Positions 11,412 through 23,300 of a stretch of 64,000 nucleotides of DNA are shown piece by piece. Each line of letters opens with the position of its first letter. The stretch's first letter is position 1. A program made the translations under genes and the position numbers. This DNA is from Paragorgia papillata (taxonomy: Eukaryota > Cnidaria > Anthozoa > Scleralcyonacea > Coralliidae): NCBI GenBank assembly GCA_035771165.1, contig JAWNZC010000258.1, positions 434,001 to 498,000 of the forward strand, read 5' to 3'. The notes beneath the pieces were generated by a model. The model was not told where the DNA came from, made no database searches, and was given only the letters and a program-made list of their open reading frames with translations.

Positions 11412-12519
11412 GGTGATGTGTGTCAAAATTAAATAACACATTTGGCAACGATCGTGTAACATTTGGCTATCGGTTCTAACTGTTTCATGGCAACAACAAG
11501 ACGTTTGTTGGCAATAACAAAACATTCAATCCAATCACAAAAATATCGTTTGGCAACAATAAAATATTAAGTGGGCTATCAGAACACACAACAATTCGGC
11601 AACAAGATATCGTTATTCGGCAACAAGATATCGTTATTCGGCAACAACATATCGTTTTCGGCAACAACATATCATTATTTGGCAACGAACGTTTCATTTG
11701 GCAACAACAATCACGTGGTGCAAGTCGGGCGTCGATGTGATCTCGTACCCAGGGTCTTCCCTGTTTTCAAAATGGCGCGCGATTGAGCGATTTTTCAGTA
11801 AACATGCCGGAAAATGAGAGAGATTCTTCGCGTATGGCGACAGCTGAAATTCATTCATCTTTGGTACAGGCTATAGATATTAATGTACAACTACTGGATG
11901 GTGTAGGTACTTCGCCTCAAAATTCAAGAACTTCATGTTACAACCAGCAATCCCACCGTAACCACTAGAGCAATATATATCGTGCCAAATGAACCGGAGA
12001 GGGCATCCAACAGCCGGGCAATCGAGGAGCTTCGTCGTCTGTTTGGGTTTTCTGGGCAATCTATCGGTACTAGTAGTACAACACAATCTAATGGCATATG
12101 GCATCGGGCTCCGTTGCAATAAAGTCTGCTACCTCAGTCAATAACATTTGTAAACGAGTTGTAGGAGCAGTTCGTACGTCATTTTCAAAATCTTGTTCCG
12201 CCATCTTGTGTATAAAACGTGAGACCAGGGAATTTGCAATGCATCACGGGATTGTTGTTGCCAAATGAAACGTTCGTTGCGAAATAACGATATGTCGTTG
12301 CAAAATAACGATATGTTATTGCGGAATTTTTGTGTGTTCTGATAGCCCAATTGATGTTTTATAGTTGCCAAACAATATTTTTGTCATTCAATGTTTTGTT
12401 ACTGCCAACAAACGTCTTGTTGTTGCCATGAAATAGTTAGAACCGTTCTATCAACCAATAGCCAAATGTTTAAACATAATCGTTGCCAAATGTGTTATTT
12501 AATTTTGACACACATCACC
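11412..12519. mobile_element. foldback element built on TTGGCAACAA repeats
   Basis: Terminal inverted repeats of about 280 bases (11412-11710 and 12240-12519), starting 'ggtgatgtgtgtcaaaatta'. The arms are themselves arrays of 'ggcaacaa' decamers, such as 'cggcaacaagatatcgttatt' repeated at 11597-11660. The interior (11740-12235) carries a copy of the 'cccagggtcttccctgttttcaaaatggcgcg' motif at both ends in inverted orientation and a coding-like stretch that reads IYIVPNEPERASNSR then EELRRLFGF on the plus strand near 11970-12050, of unknown origin. Confidence 0.65.
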
Positions 12520-12682
12520 CGCCATAGAAAGCCTTGATGTTGCATTTTTCGCAACTGGTTCCCGTTTGGCCTTATAATATGTATATATTCTACACTCAAA
12601 ATTTTCCTTCAGCAAAATTACCTAGAACATCCAATTTAATCGAGTGAAATGCCAAATATTACTTGTAATATACCCAAGCGTC

Positions 12683-12864
12683 CCTACTCTACTCTACTCT
12701 GCTCTGCTCCGCTCCGCTCCGCTCCGCTCCACTCCACTCCACTCCACTCCACTCCACTCCACTCCACTCCACTCCACTCCACTCCACTCCACTCCACTCC
12801 ACTCCACTCCACTCCACTCCACTCCACTCCACTCCACTCCACCCCACCCCACCCCACCCCACCC
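12683..12864. repeat. CCACT pentamer satellite with graded unit variants
   Basis: About 36 head-to-tail pentamers. Variants are ordered: CTACT (left), then CTGCT, CCGCT, a long homogeneous CCACT block, and CCACC at the right end. Open frames in several frames here are products of the repeat. It abuts the broken 3' side of the LINE fragment at 12868. Confidence 0.9.
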
Positions 12865-12867
12865 TAA

Positions 12868-14327
12868 GAACTTAACCCTAAGCTCAATTGGAAGAATACT
12901 AGATACTTGAAAAAGAGGGCGCAAGATGATGTATACCTTGACTTATCATATATTAACCGCAAGGAGATATTTTGTAACTTATGGAGTCTAGATATGTGAC
13001 TGGACTGACCCCAAATTATGTTGCAATAATCTATTTTAGGTTGAAGAAATGTTTTATAATATAATAACCTAATATTAAGTGGCAAATAGGCTTTTATTCT
13101 ACGAAGTAAAGCTATAAGTTTACTAAGTGCTGAAGCTGTGTTATCAATATGTATTTTCCATGTTAAGTGTTTGTCAATAGTAACTCCAAGAATCTTTTCA
13201 CTGGCAACGTTCTCGAGTAGAGTTCCGTTGTACTGTACTTGAAGGTCAGATTGGCCAATCTTAGCTGCTTTCTGGTAGGTACAAACAACCATGGACTTTG
13301 TTTTACTTTCATTCACAACCATACCATTTAAGGAGCACCATGTATGGACATTTTCCATTTCAGCTGAGAGTTTTGTATTTAATTCATCAATGGAATTTCC
13401 ACCAGAATGAAGTGTAGAATCATCAGCATACATATCAATCTCTAGGTTCATACAGAGGGGAAGATCGTTTACGAAGAGGATAAACAACAAAGGCCCAAGA
13501 ATACTACCTTGTGGTACACCATGTGATATAGTAGTCATGGATGATACTTGGCTCTTGACTTGTACACAATGGCTCCTGCCTGTCAAATAGGATTTCATCC
13601 ATTTTAATAGTAATGGATCAAATCGGTAAAGCTCTAGTTTTGTTAAGAGAAAATCTGTGTTTATCATGTCAAAATCTTTACGAAAATCCACAAAAACAAG
13701 ACCATTCAGAAAGCCATTTTCAATGTTTTTGTACCAAGTATCTACGAGTTTGGCAAGAGCAGTTTCACATGAGTGATTAGGACGAAATCCTGATTGAGTT
13801 GTGTGCAGTAAATTATATGATGATATACAGGCATAAATACAATTATGTATATGACGTTCCAATAATTTACTCACACCCCACAGAATAGATATGGGTCTGT
13901 AGTTATTTTTGTCAGCATGACAACCAGATTTAAAAACTGGAGCGGTAATCCTTGCAGTCTTCCAACGAGTTGCAAAATTTCCAGTAGAAATACTTTTATT
14001 AAAAATGGATGTTAGAGGAATGGCAATAACAGGAGCTGATAATTTGAGAATCTTGGAGCTTAGTCCATCTAAGCCAGTAGATGTATGAGGATCTAGATCC
14101 AAGAGTGATTTCAACACATATTCATGACTGACAGGAGGTATTGTAAGTTTGACATCATCATATAATTTACTGTCAACAAACTCTTTAAGCTTGTTGAGGT
14201 CAGGGACAGAGTTATTTTTTGGTATATATTGTTGAACAACCGTTGCAAAGAAATTATTTAGGCATTCAGAGATGTCAGTTGCACTTGTAAGTTTTGTGTT
14301 GTTTTCTTCTAATGCGGTATATATCAC
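12868..14327 (-). pseudogene. CR1/L2-type LINE reverse transcriptase fragment
   Basis: A 487-codon minus-strand ORF covers the reverse transcriptase core. Order of motifs: LDPHTSTGLDGLSSKILK, NNYRPISIL, TTQSGFRPNHSCETAL, FVDFRKDFDMI (the usual KAFD has become KDFD), GVPQGSILGPLLF, MYADDSTLH, then the thumb (EKILGVTIDKHLTWKIHI) and LYYKTFLQPKIDYCNIIWG. A frameshift near 12895 moves the next block (ILPIELRVKFL) to another frame, and the sequence then runs directly into the CCACT satellite. Endonuclease and 3' tail are both missing. The catalytic YADD is kept. Confidence 0.8.
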
Positions 14328-14440
14328 TAGCGTATCGCAGGCGCGGGCTACGGGGCCGAAGGAAACCCGAGGCCCGAGCGTTTACGAGGGCGGAGAAGGG
14401 AGGGAAGAGAAAAGGAGGGGAGTGAAACAACCGTCACGTG
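14310..14440. repeat. GC-rich repeat, inverted partner near 31.9 kb
   Basis: 'aatgcggtatatatcactagcgtatcgcaggcgcgggctacggggccgaaggaaa' matches the reverse complement of about 31864-31938. It may be a terminal repeat of a larger, now heavily interrupted element, or two independent copies. Confidence 0.5.
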
Positions 14441-15519
14441 ATGGAGTATTAACCAATGGCGATGCGTTATTTGGGTTTTGAAATCTAGCTATGCTCGTAG
14501 CCCTTGATCTGTCAACAATCAAAATTAGGTTGTTCGCGCGAGGTAAATTTAACAAATGTTTATAAGTTGCCAGCAGTTACAATCCATGAAGCCAGCCGTC
14601 CCAACGTTTCTGATATTCCTCAATTCCTATCTAGAAAACACTAAACATAATCGCTAGCCAACAGCGAACCACTTGCAAAGACAGAGTCAGAGAAACAAAA
14701 CACTGTTCGAATGCTGTTCGAAATTCAAAGAACTTAAGCAACACGTCGTAAAATTGTAATATTATTTAATTTACTCATATATCAACTGAAATCGTCCTTC
14801 GATCTACTGATAGTACTTGTTCGTTTATGTGGCGTAACCAGAGGGGGAGCGGTGGGAGAGGTCGCTCTCGCCCCTCCCCCTCCCCCTTTGCACGATGAAA
14901 TTTTGTTTTGAACACTCGTACTCAGATGCACAGGTGATTTACCCAGCGGTTATTGACTGAATCTCAGTCGCTCTTCTGACGCTAGTGACTAATAATATGA
15001 AATGGTACCTTCCTTGGCTCCTAATCCAGTCTCCGTATGTATCGCACGCATGTAACTTAACTCAACGGGGTTTTTTTTTTAGTATTTTATGACTTTTCAA
15101 ACTTTCAGAATTGTGTAAAATCTTCTCCCAAAATGCAGGAAATGCCATTTTAAAGACTCTAGATTACAAAATTTTCCGGGACAGCATGCCCCCGGACCCC
15201 CTTTAAAATTCTTGGCTATATACGTCCCTGGCCAAAACATAGAACGTAGATGCCTCACGTTTCGAGCGATTGGATCATTGGAGTCAAGGCCCTTTTAATA
15301 TATCAAAACGTTAGACATTACGTTTCATGTTTCGGCAGTACACCAACCTTGCTGTATTTCGACTTGTATTTCAACACTGCCCTCGCAGTGGTGTGCTTTT
15401 ATTTCACTATTTGGATAGTGACATCATATATGTATATCGACCATAATTAGAAATATTCCTAGCAACGGAATTGTTCCTAGCAACGGTCAACCAGAATCTC
15501 TGGCGTTTCACTTCCCTTC
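14441..15519. other. repeat-derived, no gene seen
   Basis: Contains the inverted copy (14831-14940) of the repeat at 7930-8055 and a block near 15100-15215 ('aatgcaggaaatgccatttt', 'cccccggaccccct') shared with 7800-7890 and 59635-59660. A 66-codon plus-strand ORF at 15250 has no motif. Confidence 0.5.
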
Positions 15520-18442
15520 TAACCTGAATGTCAGGCCTTTGTTAAAATAAAGGCCTTTAATAAAGGCCTGAGGAAACTCTTATTAAAACCGTCGGGACTC
15601 CGTCCATCCCATGGACGGGAGCTCTGATTCGTTGACTAATTGAACAAAGCTAGGATTTTGATTGGTTGCTCAACCGTGGTTGCTCATTCACATAAATAAC
15701 TTACCCAAGTATCGCCGTGTAAATTTAATTCTGTGACCAATTCATTCAATGATTTGTTTATGTCGGAAAATCAAACAATATAATGATTTGTCACACATTT
15801 CGGCTACGTGTCTTTGAATCCAGAACAAAAAACGTGCATTCAAAAGCTCGCTGTTGACAGCCAAGATGTCTTTGCTGTTTTGCCGTATGATATATATCAG
15901 ACATACCATCAGTTGTGTTCTCTGAACTTCATCACCTTCAACATGGTACTGTGGAGAATTTTCTTGTAGCAGATGGAGACCTTGCGAAAAGCAGTCTACT
16001 TAGCTCCTTCGTTCGATGATCAGGAGACGATGGCTACTAAAGGCGAAGCGGATGCGAAAGTCCAAGTTGTTTGTGGCAGTGCTGAACAACGGTTGTCAGA
16101 AAAGTGGACCAGTAAGTTACAAAATGGGAATCTCGGTGCAGTTACTCTTAGTTGTGGATGACTGAGTTCATACGGTTGAGACGTGTTTATAATTATGTAT
16201 CAATATATTAAATGGCCTACCTGCATTATAAAATTTATATTCTAAAACTGTATAAAATAATTCCCAAACGATTGCGTTTTTAATATAAAACATCTATATA
16301 TATATATCCATGCAGTCGATCCTTTTCTCCAACGTTCTAGCCTGTGCTACAAAATTATATATATTTTATTAATTTAGTCGAAACTATATCAAGGCGGCTA
16401 TCAAATCGTGTTTATTTTTTATTATGGTGGAATTATGAATCAATGTATATGTATCGGTTTCTCAAATTCTCATAGTATTTTCCAATTCTTCGACTTCTCC
16501 CGCATTAGATGAGACTTTTCAAGACAAACGCCTTCAATCCGAGCTCGTGTATTTATTGCAAGTCTACCTAGTCTGGACTAAAACCAGATGCGGAAAAAGA
16601 CTTCGTTTGCGGACTCTTTTACTTTGCGCCCTTTGCCGTTCCGTCGTCGATGGACTTGGTGAAGGGATTCTATTTTTTTTCTAACGCGTCCGATATATCA
16701 AGAATTATTATATAGCATGCTATCGGATATGAGCTTTTGCGTAATCTGATTGGTTCCCTACTACCAGGCTATCAGCTCATATCCTACTAGTAGAGGAAAA
16801 ACAAGATGGCGGATGTTTTTTTAAACTGCCGAAAAGAGTTGAAATTGACGGATTTTAGTATACAGAAAAACATCAACACCCTCAAACCAATGTATATATA
16901 GACAAACAACATTGTGTAAAAATACATTAACAAATACACAATTTAGCATGTTAAATGGTAAAATTCACCTAAAAATTACGTCTTTTTTCTTCAAAAACCC
17001 GACTAAATTAACGGGTTGATATTAATGTGTTGCCAAACAAAGAAACTCACGGTTAAAATCAAGCTTACAACACACATTTGGTAGGAGATCACCAGTAAAG
17101 AGACTTTTTTATTTGGATAAGCATTCAGAGTAGTAAAAAGCATGTTCTTTTTCAAAAACAAACAACCAACTAAGTAATTTAGTTTCACTGCCGAAGGTGT
17201 TTCAGTTTCATTTTTGCATGAAATCAAAACCTTTTTCACGACAGCAACGCTAATATAAACAACCGACCCACCTTTTGACTTCATAAAGGTACCTTTTAAT
17301 CTTTTTTGCTGATCTGCTTAACACATTTTTTGCCTCTCGAGCAACATTTATACAATATTTCGAAGCTGTTTACCGAACAGCTCAGCGAGAAACTCTATGT
17401 GCATGCATCATTACGCATGGCGGAAGTATTAGTTTCCTATACCGGAAGTTTGTCGTTTGAAACATTTCGCCGTTTGAAACATTTCGCTGTAATTTTGTCT
17501 CTTGTACAGTGCTTGGCTATATAATAAAACAGTTAACACCATTCGCTCTCGTCGTATACGAATAGCCAACTCGGCGAAGCGCCTCGTTGGCTATGAGCTC
17601 ATATACGACTCGAGCTCATGGTATAACTGTTAAATATATTGTAGCTGCAATGTACGACTTAATCTTGCACATTTTTTACACAGCGATCTTCGTGCGTTTT
17701 CTCTCTGCACTTCAATACCAATTATCGCTGACAGGAGATCACATATGATGAATACGGTTTCTGAATGCAGTCCTTGCATAGTACTGACCAGATCTTTATT
17801 TCTTACAAGTACTCTTAAAAGTTCGCAGACTAAAAATACCTTGGTGTTTTAAAGGTGATGTACAGTCCGTTCTGCGCATGACCGCCATGGGTCCCAAAAA
17901 CATGACATTCGTAGATAATTACATGAAGTACTCAGCTCAATGTAAACCGTTAGGAGCAACATGGCAGAAAACCAAGCGATTCTAAAAATGTTTTGTTTCA
18001 AGTACAAGTAATGAAGAGGAAGCAAGAAAAGCTTACAATCTTGAATAAGGTATCATTATATATTTTTGTAAATAAAGATGTAAACATTTCTTTCGTACAT
18101 GCGCAGAACGGACTGTACGTTACCTTTAAGTTTATGGAACAAAAAGCGAATTCGGCGGACAGAACAAGATGAAAGCCATGAAATGAACAACTATTTAATT
18201 CTGTGGGATGAAATCAAAACATACGCTTTGTTCTTTTGACAACACAAATCAATCATATCTCGTTAATTTTTTTAAATAACAAAGTGGGCGGAAGACGGTT
18301 TTAATAAGAGTTTCCTCAGGCCTTTATTTTTCCAATCCCGTCCCCAGAGCCAATTATTCTTCTCGCCTTCTCGCTCGCCCGCGCCTCTTCGCCCGCGCTG
18401 CCGGGTTTAGCGAGAACAAATAAAGGTCTGACATTCAGGTTA
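15520..18442. mobile_element. 2.9 kb inverted-repeat element
   Basis: The ends match as reverse complements: 'taacctgaatgtcaggccttt' at 15520 against 'aaaggtctgacattcaggtta' ending at 18442, and 'ggcctgaggaaactcttattaaaaccgtc' at 15573 against 18291-18320. The right TIR has about 90 extra GC-rich bases (18345-18420). A 62-codon plus-strand ORF at 15973-16161 has coding-like composition but no recognisable domain. Two short clusters of inverted 'tgagctcatat' elements lie at 16725-16790 and 17535-17625. Confidence 0.6.
17849..18129. mobile_element. MITE, 281 bp
   Basis: Terminal inverted repeats of about 30 bases: 'ttaaaggtgatgtacagtcc' at 17849 against the reverse complement of 18100-18129 ('ggactgtacgttacctttaa'). 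No coding capacity. It is nested within the element at 15520-18442. Confidence 0.75.
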
Positions 18443-18456
18443 CTCCCCTCCTATTT

Positions 18457-19474
18457 CAACCTCGTACCCAGGGCCTTCTCTGCTTTCAAAATGGCGCGAG
18501 GAGAAGACCCTGGCAAAGGCTGGTCACGTGATTCCAAAATACTCCAAGATTCATGGAGTATTTGGTCACGTGAATAATTTGAGCTTCGCCCGTCCTGGGG
18601 GGAGCGGTTGATTCGGTTCTTATACACGTAGAAGGTTGTTGCAAGTCCTGTAACGTTAAATTCGAGCAGTAAATTAGATATATTTCAAAATTTACGACAT
18701 TTGCTGGATAATTCATATTTGTTGTTGCCGTCAATCGCCAGAAATGAAGCCGAAGGCGACGAACGATCATAAACTGGCTTTAAAATTATAGAACTATTGA
18801 TAGAACTACTGCGCCGCGGTTTAAAACAGGTACTGCTACATACACTTAATTGACTTAAAAATATATTCGAATGCTGTTGATTGTCGAAGTTTATTTACCG
18901 TCCAATATAGTACATTTATATTTCTTGTCCACACGTTTGGGATTTGTGGAAATTTAATTGTTGTATCTGTCGATTATACTCAAACGGCATATTTATTTCG
19001 AATCTGCTGTCCTCGTTGACTTTGAGGTTGTACTTTAATGCAAATGTTCGATCAACAACAATACTACGATCGACGAACATTATAGATCAGCACTGAAGAC
19101 TTTGACTTTGTATAGTTCTAAATTTTTTAAATTAGATTCGGTCATTCGGAAAGTCCAGAAACCGAAATATTCACTTCTTGCTTGCATAATAAAGCAAATA
19201 TGTTGTAGTGTAGACGCTTCTTACTAAAGATGGTCATTAACTGATTTGATAAACTTGTTAAGAGAATGTCTTGTTATTTGTACGATTTGGTTATTCTTGA
19301 GTGCCTAAATAGTTCGCTGAATAGTTTTACATAACAGTGACTGTACCGCGCCCCCCGGTACAGTGTGAGTCACTCATCAAAATATTCCAAAATTATTGGT
19401 GTCACGTGACCAGCCTTTGCCAGGGTCTTCTCTTCGCGCCATTTTGAAAGCAGAGAAGGTCCTGGGACGAGGTT
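18457..19474. mobile_element. 1 kb inverted-repeat element
   Basis: TIRs of about 85 bases: 18457-18545 (caacctcgtacccagggcct...) against the reverse complement of 19391-19474 (...aggtcctgggacgaggttg). Shared inner text includes 'tgctttcaaaatggcgcg' and 'ggcaaaggctggtcacgtga'. No ORF of note. The P-type element inserted at its right edge: the 8-bp target site of that element starts inside the last bases of this TIR. Confidence 0.75.
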
Positions 19475-19799
19475 GCTCCAGTGAACTCTATATAAAGACT
19501 GGAACGATAACTCCATAAGAGAGCTCCTATGATTGGATGAAGCCAGGATGAAGCCAACGTGGGGCCCGCCATGTAGGTAAAAACACGCGAGACGGTATGC
19601 GCGAGCTAATCGCGAACTACACGAAGCGTGCTCTCAATGGACGGAAGAGTTGTCAGTTTCTTCTGTCAATGTTTTCAGATTTCTTGTATTTTAACAACAC
19701 TTTTTAACAATAAATATTCTCGGGAATAATGTCGTACAAATGAAATGCAATCAATCGAGAACTGGTCAAATAACAACTTTATTTACAAGGAGATCGAAT

Positions 19800-20352
19800 T
19801 GTCGCGTTCCCAATCAAACCCTGTTCTGTAGAGCGATTAGAGTTCGCACGTGATCAACCACACGAGACTGTAGTCATGTTTATATACTGAATGATTTAAT
19901 AGTGAAACACAGCTCCAGGTCATGCGGTGAAAACTACATAACAAAGACAGTCATAGAAATGACAAATATACGGCAGTATAAACGGTGAAAACTACATAAC
20001 AAAGACAGTCATAGAAATGACAAATATACGGCGATATAAAATTAAATACAGACAACATAAATAGTGAAGTCACAAAATAAGTAAGCTTAAGCCGTATTAA
20101 CTCGAAACTCAATATATTAAATGTCACCGTAAGGATAACTTACGTCTGTAAGCTCTACAGGAACTGAACTAACGAATAAAGTACGAAAAATGTTCCAAGT
20201 GGTACGTAAAACAGCTAAAAATTAGAAATATCTCCTCTCCTACGATGCGTGTCGCCGTGTACGTTCAGACAATGTTTTCAAGATGGCGGCTCCGCGCGGT
20301 CCTGGATCCAAGGGCTATAGGTGACCCAAACGACAGATCGGGGAACGTCACA
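19800..20352 (-). repeat. 3' LTR of the BEL element
   Basis: 553 bases, starting tgtcgcgttcccaatc and ending ggaacgtcaca on the plus strand. It contains an internal 58-bp tandem duplication ('cggtgaaaactacataacaa' at 19925 and 19983). The gag-pol stop codon falls inside its first bases. Confidence 0.95.
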
Positions 20353-23300
20353 CTCCTCGCCCAAGGACAGAGTCCTTGTCTAATGTACTTTCTTCACCGG
20401 GCTCCAGTTCCCTGACGATCGACGGGTTACTTGTAGTCCTTTCTTCTGGTATCAACAGAACGAGTTCGCTAATGGGACGAAGGTAACTTTTCTTAATTCC
20501 ATCTTTGTAAATCGAGACCTTCGCCTTCCTGACGAGACCGTCTTTGCTCTCAATAGGTTCGATTACTCTGCCCATAGGCCAGTTATTGCGATGGGCATCT
20601 TTGTCTTTCACTAAGACTACATCTCCAGATACCAAGTCACGTTGTCTGCCGTTCCATTTCGTTCTCTTCTGGAGGTTCTGAAGATACTCGCGTCTCCATC
20701 GAAGCCAGAATTGGTCGGCTAGATACTGTGTCCTTCTCCAACGGCGACGAGCGTACAGGTCTTGCGGAACAAAATCGCCAGGAGGAGGGCCAAGTGGACG
20801 TGTTTTTGCTGTAAGCAGCATAGCGGGCGTCAGAGGGCTTGGTTGGTCGATGTCGGATTCGATGGCAGTGATAGGGCGATTATTCACGATGCTACATACT
20901 TCCGCCATTAGAGTCACTAATAGTTCATGATCGAGCTGAGAACTCCCAATTCCCAGTAGCATGGAGTCTAAGATTCTACGAATCGTCCCTATTTGACGTT
21001 CCCACACGCCTACAAAGTGGGAAGCGTGTGGAGGATTGAATTCCCATTCGCATCCGTGCTCGGTAACGTACTTTTCCACCTTTCTCTGGTCCATCTCCAT
21101 TAAGGCGTCGTCGAGTTCGGACTTTCCTCCGACGAAGTTGCTCCCGTTATCGCATCGGAGTTTGGTAGCTGGGCCGCGGATCGCGAAGAAGCGACGTAAG
21201 GCGCATATGAACGAGCTCGCATCCATAGATTCGAGTACTTCAACGTGGATCGCTCTACTGCTGAGGCATGTGAAGACAAGACCCCAGCGCTTCGAACTGG
21301 CGGCGCCGCCTCTAAGCTTTCTCGTCCGTATCGTCCACGGACCAAAAACGTCAAATCCGACGTTGGTGAATGGCGGATTCGTTTCCATTCTATCTGCTGG
21401 TAGATCGGCCATGTGCTGTACTAGCGTCGCTCCTCTCAACTTTTTACAGGTGACGCAAGAGCCCAGGAACTTGGCTATTGCTCTATGACCTCCTACGACC
21501 CAGTAGCCAGCCCGGCGGAGGGCCCCGTGTGTTATTTGGCGACCTTGATGATGTACTCTGTTGTGGAAATGTCGGATCAGTAGTACCGACAAATAATGAT
21601 CTTTGGGTAATATAACAGGATGTTTTTCTTCGAATGTCAGTTCCGAACGACCAAGACGCCCACCAACTCGAACGAGTCCATTCTCGTCGACGAACGGATC
21701 TAGACGGTAGAGGTTGGTACGTCGAAGCTCTTTCCTCCTCTCTCTTAGAATGCAGCGGTTTTCTGGTGAGAGGTTATCCATTTTCGCCAAGATATCAATA
21801 TCGGTCACGAAATTCTCTTTCTGTACGGTTCCGATGATCGTCATCGTTGCTTGTTCCAATTCTGCTACTGTCGGGAGGCGCATTGGAGGTTGTTTGGTGT
21901 TTTCTCCACACATGTCCTGTTGCGGTGGTCGTGGTTTTTTTCGTAGCTTGAACTTCTTTGCCTTCGTGATTAAGTTGGCTACAGCACGTTGGAGGGTAGA
22001 CCAACTAGAGAACCGTTCGAATCTTTTAGATCCAAGCTCCGAAGCGTTTGTCAGGCTAGACGCGTAGACAGCTGTCGGTTGCCTCACTTCCGGGTCGTTT
22101 TCGTCCAAGTGCGACTCGTGGTCTTCGGTGGTTGAGGGGTCCAGCGAGGCTTGTTTTAAAAATACGGGACCACATAGCCACTCTGATTTGGCCAGGGTTC
22201 TAGCGTTTATACCACGAGTAGCTAGGTCAGCAGGGTTGATCGAGGTGTCCACGTATGTCCATTGATGCGGCTCTGAGACGTTGCGTATAGACTGGACTCT
22301 GTTGGCCACGTAAACATGGAATCTTCGGCTTTCGTTCTTCACATAGCCAAGAACTACTTTGGAATCTGTATAGAAGGTCGTTTCGTCGACTTCCAAGCTG
22401 AGTTCTTTCTTTAGTTTGTGCACGGCTTGAGTCGATAGCACTGCGGCGCAAAGTTCAAGTCGAGGAATGCTTATCGTCTTAGTTGATGCCACTCTCGATT
22501 GCCCAAATACGAAGGCGACGCTTACCACACCCTTGTTGTTGATCTGTCGGAGATAAATTGCGGTTGCAATTGCGTCTTTCCTGGCATCCGAGAAGGCGTG
22601 GATTTCGTTGCGTACCACAAGACCAAATTTCTTTGGGTGGTAACAGCGGGACAAAGTGACGTTTTGTAGATGTACGAGCTCATCTCTCCAGTGTTGCCAT
22701 TTGAGCATCAGATTCTCAGGGAGGGGGTCATCCCAACCAAGTTGGCATTCGTTGTTTGTTCTCTTTCCGAGAGTCACGAGCTGTTGCAGCAATAACTTCC
22801 CTACCAGGATGACGGGGGAGGCTAGGCCAAGGGGGTCGTATATAGAATTCACCACGGACAGAACGCCCCTACGCGTGAACGGTTTCTCTGTCAGCGAAAC
22901 TTGGAATGTGAATGCATCAGTCTGAAGGTCCCACTGAACTCCGAGAGAACGCTGTGCCGGAAGTGCGTCGTGCCGTAGGTCTAAGTCGCGTACGTCTTTC
23001 GCGCGGTCTTCTATTGGGAGAGCTTCCATCACAGCTGCGGAATTCGACGCTATCTTGTGGAGTCGTAAATTGGCCGTGGCCAACATTGCCTGCGCTCCTT
23101 TCACCAACTCGATTGCTTCTTCGTCTGTGGGCCGCGAGGTTAGTCCGTCGTCCACGTAGAAATCTCTGTGGACGAACTCTTTTACCGCGGTTCCGTAGCT
23201 CTCCTCGCCGTCGTCGGCAGTCTTCCTCATTCCGTAAGTGGCAACTGCCGGGCTTGGACCATTTCCAAACAGATGGACGTTCATCTTATACTCCGATATC

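Larger units (their letters stand above)
9975..12530. mobile_element. composite nested inverted-repeat element
   Basis: Two inverted-repeat layers are visible. Outer-left 10010-10143 is the reverse complement of 11212-11345 (shared 'ggctggattttcaactc' and 'cgtgtattaaaattcaagca'). Separately 11412-11710 pairs with 12240-12519. The extreme ends also agree: 'gacgggtgatgt' near 9982 against 'acatcacccgcc' near 12513. I read this as one larger element plus an internal duplication or nested insertion; the exact borders are uncertain. Confidence 0.55.

Noticed and set aside
11597..11700. CRISPR-like array (repeated ggcaacaa with short spacers)
   Set aside because: Spacing and unit size are irregular, the context is animal transposon DNA and no cas gene is present.
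12644..12924. ORFs of repeated STPLH or GVEWS
   Set aside because: Pentamer satellite has no stop codon in several frames.
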